The translations under genes and the position numbers were made by a program. Below are positions 7,935 through 15,353 of a stretch of DNA of 64,000 bases, piece by piece. Origin of the DNA: Leeuwenhoekiella parthenopeia (GTDB lineage Bacteria > Bacteroidota > Bacteroidia > Flavobacteriales > Flavobacteriaceae); NCBI RefSeq assembly GCF_020782115.1, contig NZ_JAJGMW010000003.1:1-64000 (forward strand). Reading direction: 5' to 3'. Every line of letters starts with the position of its first letter. The stretch's first letter is position 1. The notes beneath the pieces are model-generated. The model did not search any database. It was not told the DNA's origin and saw nothing but the letters and a program-made list of their open reading frames with translations.

Positions 7935-10157
7935 TTAAAACGTATAAGTAAGCTTCCCTCTGAGGTAAAACGGAGTTCCCGGCGTAAAATGAATTTCCTC
8001 TACCGGGGCGGGTTCGTTAAAGAGTCGGCTTTCGGTGGCAAATTGGGTTTCATTCCAGTCTACGTCAAACAGGTTTTCTACAATGATTCCTAGCGTCCAG
8101 TTTTTAATGGAATAATTCAGGTTGAAGTCGGTCACAAAATAGCCTTCGGCTACGATGGAATTGTCCTCGTTAGCAGCGCGATCGCCCAGCCATCGGTAGC
8201 CCAAAGACCCCGAAAACCCAGAAAGATTATCAACACTCAATCCACCGGCTGAGGTAAACTTTGGCGCCAGCGGAATATAATCCTGTCCTTCCGGCTCTTC
8301 GGTGCTTCGGGCGTAGGTATAATTGGCATCGCTGTAGAGGTACAACCAGTCGAGCACCTGATAGCGCGCACCCACTTCAAGGCCCATTCTGCGGGTCTTT
8401 CCGCTGGGCTCTACAATTCCGGCATCGCCTACATATACAAATTCCTGATCCAGAAAAAGCGTCCATAACGTGGCATTTAATGCTAACCTGTCTATAGGCT
8501 TTACCAGCGTTCCCAGGTCCAGATTGTAAGCCGCCGGAAGAATTTCTTCCCCGTTATTGGCTACTACCACGCGACTGTCATTAGAATGAAAACCAATTCC
8601 TGTCTTCAGAAACAGCTGCCAGTTCTTAGAAGCCGAAAAAATAGTGTTGAACTTGGGGCTGAAAGCTACTTTAGATTCGCTTTGATTGTCATAGGTTTCA
8701 GTAAGCTTATTGTAGTAATCAAACTTGAAATAATCCAGACGCACCGCAGGCTTGAAGCTGAACTTACCTGTTTTGAATTCGGTATTGATAAAACCAAAAG
8801 CATTGAGCTCGTCTACATCGCCCAGAGCAAGACGCTCCAGAATGGTCTGTCGGTTAAGCGTTCGCGATAAACTCACCTCATCTACATTGTCGTATCTAAA
8901 ACCCACACCGGCATCGTAGTTAAAAGTACCTTCTCCCAACGGCAGATAATGACGCGAATACACGCTTTGCAAACCGGCCAAAAAGCGATCTTCCTGCTGT
9001 TTGATCTGATCGCCATTTACGGGATCTTCCAAAAAGAATGTGAAATTGGAATACAGTTCAAAATCGTAGTGGGACACATAGGCATTGGTTTTCAGGACCG
9101 CATCGTGTTCCAGATTTTTAAGGTGCTGAAGGCTGAGATTGGTGCGGCTGGTCTGGCCGCCTTCAGTGTAGTCAATTGCCCCGAAGCGCCCTATTAATCC
9201 CTGATCTACGGTGCGCTGTGGAATTTGACCGGAAGCATCCCACTTGCTTTGAAAATGCGAAGCCGTCAGCGTGATTTTATCGGCATTTAGATTGGTGTAG
9301 GTATACCTTCCCAATACGTTAAAACGGTTGAAATTCTGCGGACTGTCAAAAGGACCATCGGTTAGATACATTTCAGAGGCCACATAAGCGGAATGCCTGT
9401 CGTCATCTGTCAGGTTAAACATACCTGTAAGCCGCGAGGTGTTGAACTGACCTGCTTCCAGCGAAATGCTGCTGGCATCCAGGCTTTCTTTTAAACGCAG
9501 GTCTACGTAACCGGCGGTGTTGAAATTTCCTTTATCGGCATAATAGGCTCCTTTGCCAAAATCGATGTTTTCAATAGTTTCTGGAATCACAAAGTGTAAA
9601 TCGGCGTAGCCCTGCCCGTGGGCGTGAGACACCATATTTACGGGCATGCCATCGACGCTGATGGCCACATCGGTACCGTGATCTACATCAAAGCCCCTTA
9701 GAAAAATCTGTTCGGCTTTACCTCCCCCGGCATGCTGACCGATAAAAAGTCCGGGGACTTTACGCAGGATTTCCTGCGAAGATTTTACAGGATTCAGCCG
9801 CAGGTCAACCGCTACCACTTGACTCAGGCTATTGACTTCTGAAGTAAGCACCACCTGGTCTAAAGAGGTACTGCTTTCAATCAGGGCGATTTGTATGGGT
9901 GCATTAAGCCAGGATGCGTCAACGCTGCGGGTAAGCGTACTAAAACCCAGTCGCGAAAAAGCAATAGAATCCCGAAGCTTTACGCCCGGCAGATTAAAGA
10001 CGCCTTTTGCATTGGTGTGGGTATGCTTCCCGCTGGTATGGTTGTAAATATTGACATTTTCAAGAGGTTTTCCGGCCTCGTTGGTCACAGTTCCTGTAAG
10101 GTTTTGGGCACTTAATTGCGCGCAAACCAACAGAAACACGATTATATGATATTTCAT
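7935..10157 (-). CDS. TonB-dependent outer-membrane receptor (non-SusC type)
   Basis: 740 residues: signal peptide (MKYHIIVFLLVCAQLSAQ), a carboxypeptidase-regulatory-like domain at about 20-100 with a histidine-containing loop (NHTSGKHTHTNAKG), a plug at about 115-225 (FLRGFDVDHGTDVAISVDGM, AHGQGYADLHFVIPETIENI), and a 22-strand-type barrel ending in LRGKLTYTF. Import would be TonB-driven. No SusD is adjacent, so a small ligand such as a metal complex or cofactor is more likely than a glycan. The next gene upstream encodes a histidine-rich protein, which favours a metal. An operator-like dyad lies 47 bases before the start codon and a MITE-like element farther upstream. The ligand remains unproven. 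Confidence 0.88.
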   Translation of the reverse strand: MKYHIIVFLLVCAQLSAQNLTGTVTNEAGKPLENVNIYNHTSGKHTHTNAKGVFNLPGVKLRDSIAFSRLGFSTLTRSVDASWLNAPIQIALIESSTSLDQVVLTSEVNSLSQVVAVDLRLNPVKSSQEILRKVPGLFIGQHAGGGKAEQIFLRGFDVDHGTDVAISVDGMPVNMVSHAHGQGYADLHFVIPETIENIDFGKGAYYADKGNFNTAGYVDLRLKESLDASSISLEAGQFNTSRLTGMFNLTDDDRHSAYVASEMYLTDGPFDSPQNFNRFNVLGRYTYTNLNADKITLTASHFQSKWDASGQIPQRTVDQGLIGRFGAIDYTEGGQTSRTNLSLQHLKNLEHDAVLKTNAYVSHYDFELYSNFTFFLEDPVNGDQIKQQEDRFLAGLQSVYSRHYLPLGEGTFNYDAGVGFRYDNVDEVSLSRTLNRQTILERLALGDVDELNAFGFINTEFKTGKFSFKPAVRLDYFKFDYYNKLTETYDNQSESKVAFSPKFNTIFSASKNWQLFLKTGIGFHSNDSRVVVANNGEEILPAAYNLDLGTLVKPIDRLALNATLWTLFLDQEFVYVGDAGIVEPSGKTRRMGLEVGARYQVLDWLYLYSDANYTYARSTEEPEGQDYIPLAPKFTSAGGLSVDNLSGFSGSLGYRWLGDRAANEDNSIVAEGYFVTDFNLNYSIKNWTLGIIVENLFDVDWNETQFATESRLFNEPAPVEEIHFTPGTPFYLRGKLTYTF

Positions 10158-10203
10158 AAGTGTGTTTAAGAATAATAAAAGAATGTACTGGCCCGGGCAC
10201 GCG

Positions 10204-10221
10204 AAAACGTCTGGACGTTTT
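10204..10221. promoter_or_regulatory. Operator-like dyad upstream of the TonB receptor
   Basis: AAAACGTCTGGACGTTTT: two perfect 8-base arms around TG, ending 47 bases before the receptor ATG. Size and symmetry suit a dimeric repressor such as a metal-responsive regulator; it could instead form a short hairpin in the leader. Confidence 0.5.
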
Positions 10222-10248
10222 GCATGAAGCCGGCACAGCAGGATAGAT

Positions 10249-10389
10249 GAGGCTGTCTAAAAAATAATCCTGAGTTGTTGAACTGCCCCGATGTTTCTCG
10301 GATCGAAGTTTTTAAAATACTGATAACCAAATAGTCTTCGACAGGCTCAGACTGACAATCCAATGCAGAACAACTTTTTAGACAAGCTC
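10249..10389. mobile_element. MITE-like element with imperfect terminal inverted repeats
   Basis: 141 bases bounded by GAGGCTGTCTAAAAA on the left and TTTTTAGACAAGCTC on the right, which match at 13 of 15 positions when inverted. The inside is non-coding and contains CTTCGACAGGCTCAGACTGA, the reverse of the short repeat at 4218-4237. I see no clear target-site duplication. It lies between the TonB receptor and the His-rich gene. Confidence 0.6.
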
Positions 10390-10393
10390 GTGA

Positions 10394-10417
10394 GTAAACT
10401 ACCTTGGGGTAGTTTAC
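10394..10417. promoter_or_regulatory. Perfect 10-bp inverted repeat between His-rich gene and TonB receptor
   Basis: GTAAACTACC, loop TTGG, GGTAGTTTAC. It is 27 bases past the stop codon of the His-rich gene but has no T run on either strand, so it is either a weak terminator or 3' stabiliser or a protein-binding site. Confidence 0.5.
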
Positions 10418-10443
10418 CCTTTGGCGGGGCCATTAAAACAAAC

Positions 10444-10875
10444 TTATACCTGAGGCGGGGGAACCGGAATACGCAATGCGAGTAACTTTTTTTCAAGAAA
10501 GAAAAAAGAATATTCCGCTTTGGAAATGATTATGTGTGGAGCAAAAGCCGGATGAGCTTTTTCAGCTTGCAGGTGCTTGTCCATCTTAAACGAGACGGTC
10601 TTTTTATCCTGCTCCTTTTGAAGGTCGTCTTCAAAAGGTTCCAAAACCTGCTTGATGTATTCTAAAGTGCGGTGGTCGTGACCGGCTTCGGCTAGGAGTT
10701 GATCTGCCGATAAAAAACCGTGCTCGTGGGAGCTAGAGGTGATGTGGTAGAACTCGTGTTCCCACTGGTGCGCCCATTCTAAAACATGCTGTTGCACCGG
10801 AGCCAGGATATAAATCAAGGAAAGCCAAGCCGCACCGGCCGCTGCTAGTAGTGATTTAAAACGAGTAAGCCCCAT
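10444..10875 (-). CDS. Small histidine-rich exported or membrane protein
   Basis: 143 residues; I do not recognise the family. A single hydrophobic segment (about 9-27, LLAAAGAAWLSLIYILAP) could be a signal anchor. Eleven histidines follow, mostly clustered: EWAHQWEHEFYHI, SSSHEHG, GHDHRT, KHLQAEKAHPAFAPH. The C-terminus ends in a proline-rich tail (IPVPPPQV), loosely like the small His/Pro-tailed proteins found beside metal-related TonB receptors in Bacteroidota. It precedes the TonB receptor on the same strand, so a periplasmic metal-binding role is plausible. That is an inference from composition and location only. Confidence 0.6.
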   Translation of the reverse strand: MGLTRFKSLLAAAGAAWLSLIYILAPVQQHVLEWAHQWEHEFYHITSSSHEHGFLSADQLLAEAGHDHRTLEYIKQVLEPFEDDLQKEQDKKTVSFKMDKHLQAEKAHPAFAPHIIISKAEYSFFFLEKKLLALRIPVPPPQV

Positions 10876-10936
10876 AGGTTTGTGCTTCGATTTCGCAAAA
10901 CTACAGCGGCTGACTGAAATAGGTGACTGTTTTGGG

Positions 10937-11296
10937 CTATTTTTTAAAGGAGCCTATGTGCCAAAGGATTCCGGAAGGGTCGTGTACAAAAAACTCGCTT
11001 CCCCACTGCTGATGCACCAGTTCTGAGACGCGAACTCCGGCGTATTTTTCGGGAAGCTGAAGGCTTTTGATGTGATCTAAATGCTGCTGCACGTTTTCCA
11101 CTTCCAAAAAAACCATGGTGTTATCTACCCAATCTTTGACGTAGGCGTCCTGCAGGTAAAAACCGAAATCTCCCTTTTTAAACAAAGCCATTTTGGGTGG
11201 AAGCACTACTTCTTCAAAACCCAAGTCCCGGTAAAAAGCGCGGGAAGTATTGAAATCTTTACAACCTAAAAATGGGCGGATGGATTTTATGTGCAT
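10937..11296 (-). CDS. VOC (glyoxalase/bleomycin-resistance fold) protein
   Basis: 119 residues, one vicinal-oxygen-chelate domain: IRPFLGCKDFNTSRAFYRDL at the start, FGFYLQDAY in the middle, and a closing block with FVHDPSGILWHIG. Proteins of this size act as dimers in glyoxalase-like, dioxygenase-like or antibiotic-binding roles, and the metal ligands are not all evident here. It starts 3 bases after the phosphodiesterase gene, so the two are certainly co-transcribed. It has no signal peptide and is therefore cytosolic, unlike its exported neighbour. Its substrate is unknown. Confidence 0.8.
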   Translation of the reverse strand: MHIKSIRPFLGCKDFNTSRAFYRDLGFEEVVLPPKMALFKKGDFGFYLQDAYVKDWVDNTMVFLEVENVQQHLDHIKSLQLPEKYAGVRVSELVHQQWGSEFFVHDPSGILWHIGSFKK

Positions 11297-11299
11297 AGA

Positions 11300-12220
11300 T
11301 CATTCTTTTAAAGCTTCAATAACCCGCTCCGGATAATCGGTGATAATGCCGTCTACCTTGAGCGCAATGACTTCTTTGATCGCTTCGGGTTCGTTGACCG
11401 TCCAGGGAATTATTTTTAAGCCGTCTTTTCTGATTGCCGAAACTTCGGTTGAATCAAGCAGTTTGTAGTGCGGACTGTAAATTTCAGGCTTAAAACTCAG
11501 GATGTTTTTGTTCTCCTCATAGGTGTTTTCGCCTACTAAAAAGGCCAGCTCAATTTCAGGATACTTGGTATGTACTGCCTCCAAAATCGCCGGGTCAAAA
11601 GATTGAAGGTTTACACGCTTTTCCATCTGCTTTTCCTGAACGACTTCCATTACCAAATCTACAAAAGCTTCGGGTTGCGGTTGAAAAACGTCGTATTCCT
11701 CAGGCACCGATTTGATTTCGATATTATACTTCACAGGCTTTAAACCTTCCGCTTTGATCGTTGCTTCAACCGTATCAATAACTTCGCTGAGCAGGGGTTT
11801 GTAGGTTTTTAGCTTTTGCTGCTGCGGAAAGCGTACATTCCCTTTTGAACCACCGTCATATTGTTTAATTTCAGCATAATCCATTTGGTACAGATTGTAC
11901 TCTTTTTCTTTATCCTGCGGAATCGAATCACCGTTTGGTGCGGTCATATACAAGGCCAGCATCCAGGGCTCGTGACTTACCACGACCTGACTGTCTTTTG
12001 AAATCACCACATCGAGCTCTAGCACGTCAACGCCCTTTTTGAGCGCACTTATAAATGCGGGAATGGAGTTTTCGGGCAGGTTGCCCCGCTCGCCGCGATG
12101 GCCCTGTACCTGTATTTCAGATTTTGTATTCATAGTGGGTTCCTGAGACTCTTCGGTATTCGATTTACATCCTGCCAAAACACTTATTAGCAGAATTGCC
12201 TGTATAAATTTAGTCTTCAT
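11300..12220 (-). CDS. Glycerophosphodiester phosphodiesterase, lipoprotein
   Basis: 306 residues. The lipobox is LAGC (Cys at about 18). The GDPD barrel follows with QGHRGERGNLPENSIPAF (catalytic His, Arg, Glu), DVLELDVVISKD (metal Glu and Asp), VVSHEPWML (catalytic His) and the closing VDGIITDYPERV. It would split glycerophosphodiesters into glycerol-3-phosphate and an alcohol outside the cytoplasmic membrane. It follows the SusC/D-phosphoesterase genes, separated by a terminator, so it may have its own promoter or partial read-through. The context suggests work on phospholipid head groups or teichoic or other phosphoglycerol polymers. Confidence 0.88.
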   Translation of the reverse strand: MKTKFIQAILLISVLAGCKSNTEESQEPTMNTKSEIQVQGHRGERGNLPENSIPAFISALKKGVDVLELDVVISKDSQVVVSHEPWMLALYMTAPNGDSIPQDKEKEYNLYQMDYAEIKQYDGGSKGNVRFPQQQKLKTYKPLLSEVIDTVEATIKAEGLKPVKYNIEIKSVPEEYDVFQPQPEAFVDLVMEVVQEKQMEKRVNLQSFDPAILEAVHTKYPEIELAFLVGENTYEENKNILSFKPEIYSPHYKLLDSTEVSAIRKDGLKIIPWTVNEPEAIKEVIALKVDGIITDYPERVIEALKE

Positions 12221-12251
12221 ATTCTTATTATTGGTTTTGTAAAAATAAAAA

Positions 12252-12288
12252 AAGCCTGCCCATCTGAATCCTCAGAAAAAGCAGGCTT
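12252..12288 (-). terminator. Terminator after the calcineurin-like phosphoesterase gene
   Basis: Outer stem AAGCCTGC/GCAGGCTT with an inner stem TCTGA/TCAGA, then a T run on the minus strand. It lies 14 bases past the stop codon and closes the SusC/SusD/phosphoesterase unit. Confidence 0.85.
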
Positions 12289-12301
12289 AACAAACAAGCA
12301 T

Positions 12302-13876
12302 TTACTTAACAGGTTCTTCCAGACGATAGGAGGCTGTACCCAGATGGGTTTTGCCATACCGGTCTGTTGCTTTTACTTCAATAGTATGCGTGCCCAAATC
12401 TAGCTTTGTCGGAATCTTACCCCACCACAGGTGTGTGCTTTTAACGGGGTTGCTGCCGCGCTTCCCTGCCATCAAAACCTCTGCGGTATCCCACTCATAA
12501 ATGGTGGCTTCGTACGAAGGATCCTGCTCATTGATATAATCCATCGGTTTCCATTCGCCCCCATCAACGCGGTACTCAACCGTATCGCCTTCAGCTCCCA
12601 TAAAAAAGTTGGTATAGATACCCGCTTTAGTACCCTTACCCTGCGCCAGAACTTTAGGTGCAAAAATTTCCATTTGATAGGCTGCGGGTTTTCCGGCAAC
12701 TTTATAATCGGTTTTATAGGTATTTCCGTCGAAATGAATAAACGCATATCCCTTGGGCGTACCATCACGCATGGTCGAAACAGGTACACCCTGCTCATTA
12801 AATGTACCCGAATACCAGTCGCCTGAAGTGGTGCCTACATTATACTCGTGATGCGGTTTTTTACCCTGCCAGCCCTGTACTTTCGTAAAATAATCCTGGC
12901 GTTGAATGTGGGTGTGGGCTGAAAGCGAAAGGGTATTTTCAAAAGGCTGAAGCGCTTTAAACAAACGCTCGCGATCTGCATCCCTAAACGGATCACCTTC
13001 GGGTTCGCTAAGCGGAATATGAAAAGCTACCACAACTAAATGATCTTTAGGTACCAGAGCCAGGTCGTTTTCTATAAACCGTAACTGATCTTCACGGAAA
13101 CCTCCCCAGTAACCTTTACCTTCCCTGGGATGGGGATACAAAATATCATCAAGAACCAGAAAATGCACCTTACCGTAGTTAAAAGCATAGTTGGCAGGGC
13201 CAAAATAAGACTCATACGTTTCATCGGAAAGGTCATCGCTGGGTGCGTCAAAATTCATATCGTGATTGCCCATCAGGTTAAACCAGGGGATTCCTACGCG
13301 CTGTACAGCTGTGATATAGGGGCTGAACAGATCAAGGTCATTACCCACCAGATCGCCCAGACTTAGCCCAAAGACTACATCTTGTATTCCTTCAACCTCG
13401 GCCACAATGCCTTTGGCAAAATACGCTACTTCCTGCTCGGTATACGGCTGAGGATCGCCAAAGATCAACGCGGTAAAGCGGTCTTCTTCCTGAGCAGGCA
13501 ACAGCGCAAAGTCCACCGATTTTGGTAATTTCCCGGTAGGTGCGATGCCTTTAAAATCAGACTTCGGGGAACCTTCAGGCCGGTAACTGTAGTAAAACTG
13601 AGGCAGGTTTTGCGCATTAACCGGCAGACTGTAACCCGCAGGTTTTATGACCGCAAGCGATTGCCCTTCTTTTAATGAAAGCTCGTAGCTACCTTTGGCA
13701 TCGGTGGCGATTACATCTTCCCCATTAGTAACCGACACCCCAGCAATACCTTTCTCGTTACGGTCTTTCTTTCCGTTTCTGTTTTCATCTTCAAAGACAT
13801 AACCCGTTGCTTTTTGCTGTGCGTTTACGGCCAGCGAAATCATACAGCTCAGGACGGCCCATTTTATTGTTTTCAT
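12302..13876 (-). CDS. Secreted calcineurin-like phosphoesterase, three-domain
   Basis: 524 residues: signal peptide (MKTIKWAVLSCMISLAVNAQ), an N-terminal SdrD-B-like sandwich (about 22-125, GYVFEDENRNGKKDRNEKGI), the metallophosphatase core (about 130-380), and a C-terminal domain (about 395-520). Metal ligands visible are IFGDPQPY, SLGDLVGND, MGNHDMN, AFHIPL and SAHTHIQ. The first motif is D-x-Q rather than D-x-H, which is common in this extracellular subgroup. It follows SusD by 37 bases in one operon and is the likely hydrolase for the imported ligand, probably a phosphomonoester or phosphodiester. I cannot tell which. Confidence 0.85.
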   Translation of the reverse strand: MKTIKWAVLSCMISLAVNAQQKATGYVFEDENRNGKKDRNEKGIAGVSVTNGEDVIATDAKGSYELSLKEGQSLAVIKPAGYSLPVNAQNLPQFYYSYRPEGSPKSDFKGIAPTGKLPKSVDFALLPAQEEDRFTALIFGDPQPYTEQEVAYFAKGIVAEVEGIQDVVFGLSLGDLVGNDLDLFSPYITAVQRVGIPWFNLMGNHDMNFDAPSDDLSDETYESYFGPANYAFNYGKVHFLVLDDILYPHPREGKGYWGGFREDQLRFIENDLALVPKDHLVVVAFHIPLSEPEGDPFRDADRERLFKALQPFENTLSLSAHTHIQRQDYFTKVQGWQGKKPHHEYNVGTTSGDWYSGTFNEQGVPVSTMRDGTPKGYAFIHFDGNTYKTDYKVAGKPAAYQMEIFAPKVLAQGKGTKAGIYTNFFMGAEGDTVEYRVDGGEWKPMDYINEQDPSYEATIYEWDTAEVLMAGKRGSNPVKSTHLWWGKIPTKLDLGTHTIEVKATDRYGKTHLGTASYRLEEPVK

Positions 13877-13913
13877 AATGTTGTTTTAATTCGTTTTTAC
13901 AAAAATGATTGGC

Positions 13914-15341
13914 TTATTTATCCCACCAAACCTTGATGTTAATCTCATCTCCTCCCATACGTTCAACAGCCGCTTTATAATTTTGATTGTTGCGGTCTGC
14001 TTCATCAATAGGATAGTACAAGCGCGAAGGCATCTCCTGATTGTTTTTCATGTCTGAAGACACAGGCAATTGAGGCAATCCTGTTCTACGATGTTCAAAC
14101 CACGCCTGATAATCGGTGAAAAATAAGGCGAAGTACTTCTGAAGCATGATACACTCAAGTGTGCCATCATAAGCAGTAGCAGTGTTATCAAAGTAGTTAG
14201 CAGGTGCGGAAACACTCCACATCGTTAAGGCTGCTTCCACCCCATTTTCATAGTGTTCCTGCGCACTGGTGATAAGTCCGCGCTGCGCAAGTTCTGCTTT
14301 TATAAATTCTACTTCCGCGTAGCTCATTAAGGGTACACTAAGCGGTGCGATTGCCAGCTGTTGCCGGGGACCTGAAACCGTAGCAATTGAATCTGCGACC
14401 GGATCATTTCTATAATCTATAGGCAAACCAATATACCCATAGCGCTCATTGTTGAGTCCCATCGCTTCGGTTGCAAAAACCGGAAGTCTGGGATCTTCAA
14501 ATTCTTTGAGATGATCAATAAAAAAGGCGTTATACACCCTAAACGTATTGAAATCCTGAGGTCTGCTCCATGGTGAAAGCAAGGGGGCTTCCCCGGAAAT
14601 TTTTAAAACTGCGTGATCGTCATTGCTCGTGAAAACAGGGTAGGTCGCCGGGTTATTTGCTATAGCAGCCAACTCAGTATAAGCTGATGCATTGCGATTT
14701 GCAGTACGCAAAAGCAAACGCATATGCAGTGAGTTGGTAAACTTTTGCCATTTGGCCACATCATTCTGAAACAGAATATCACTCACATAGGGCATTGCCT
14801 GATCGGTATCGTATAAACTGTTTGCACGTTCCAGATCTTCCAGGATTTGGGTATAAATCGTTTCCTGCTCTGTAAATTCGGGAAACCAGACTCCCTCTTC
14901 GGCACTACCGGCTTCAAGCATAGGTACATCTCCAAAACAATCTGTAAGTATCGAAAAAGCATAGGCCTTTAGTGTAAGCGCAATTGCCTCGTAATTAGGC
15001 AGCTCATCACGCACAGCTGCCTTCCCCATCTCTTTGATATTCGTGAGCTCAGAATAGTAGGTATTCCAGGTAGATCCTCCAATATTCTGTACAAAATCGT
15101 AGTAAAACACCGCGTTGGTATTATCCTCATTTGGGATAAACATCTGCATAAGCTGCGCACCTATATTGCGATGTTGCAGCGCGTTATGTGTAGTCAACTC
15201 ATACAGGATGGGGTTAAGGGCACTTCCTGCCGTTATTTCTTCGAGATTGTTAGGGTCTGTGTTTATCTCTTCAAAGTTGGTTGAACAGGAAGAAAGCACA
15301 CACACTAAAAATCCGGTTATTAAGAATTTTAAAGTTTTCAT
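13914..15341 (-). CDS. SusD/RagB-like surface lipoprotein (SusD-like_2 type)
   Basis: 475 residues with lipobox LSSC (Cys about 19). The N-terminal pattern FEEINTDPNNLEEITAGSAL and the helical-repeat body (NYEAIALTLKAYAFSILTDC, FGDVPMLEA, WQKFTNSLHMRLLLRTANRN) are typical of the SusD-like_2 branch. This branch tends to accompany SusC transporters for ligands other than classical starch or glycans. It would cap the transporter encoded 12 bases upstream and capture the ligand at the cell surface. Its neighbours are phosphoesterases, so the ligand may be phosphorylated. Confidence 0.9.
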   Translation of the reverse strand: MKTLKFLITGFLVCVLSSCSTNFEEINTDPNNLEEITAGSALNPILYELTTHNALQHRNIGAQLMQMFIPNEDNTNAVFYYDFVQNIGGSTWNTYYSELTNIKEMGKAAVRDELPNYEAIALTLKAYAFSILTDCFGDVPMLEAGSAEEGVWFPEFTEQETIYTQILEDLERANSLYDTDQAMPYVSDILFQNDVAKWQKFTNSLHMRLLLRTANRNASAYTELAAIANNPATYPVFTSNDDHAVLKISGEAPLLSPWSRPQDFNTFRVYNAFFIDHLKEFEDPRLPVFATEAMGLNNERYGYIGLPIDYRNDPVADSIATVSGPRQQLAIAPLSVPLMSYAEVEFIKAELAQRGLITSAQEHYENGVEAALTMWSVSAPANYFDNTATAYDGTLECIMLQKYFALFFTDYQAWFEHRRTGLPQLPVSSDMKNNQEMPSRLYYPIDEADRNNQNYKAAVERMGGDEINIKVWWDK

Positions 15342-15353
15342 ATCTGTATTTAT

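Noticed and set aside
10158-10443. Cobalamin or other riboswitch upstream of the TonB receptor
   Set aside because: I looked for the conserved B12-box and adjacent cores; none is present, and the main structure is a short perfect dyad.
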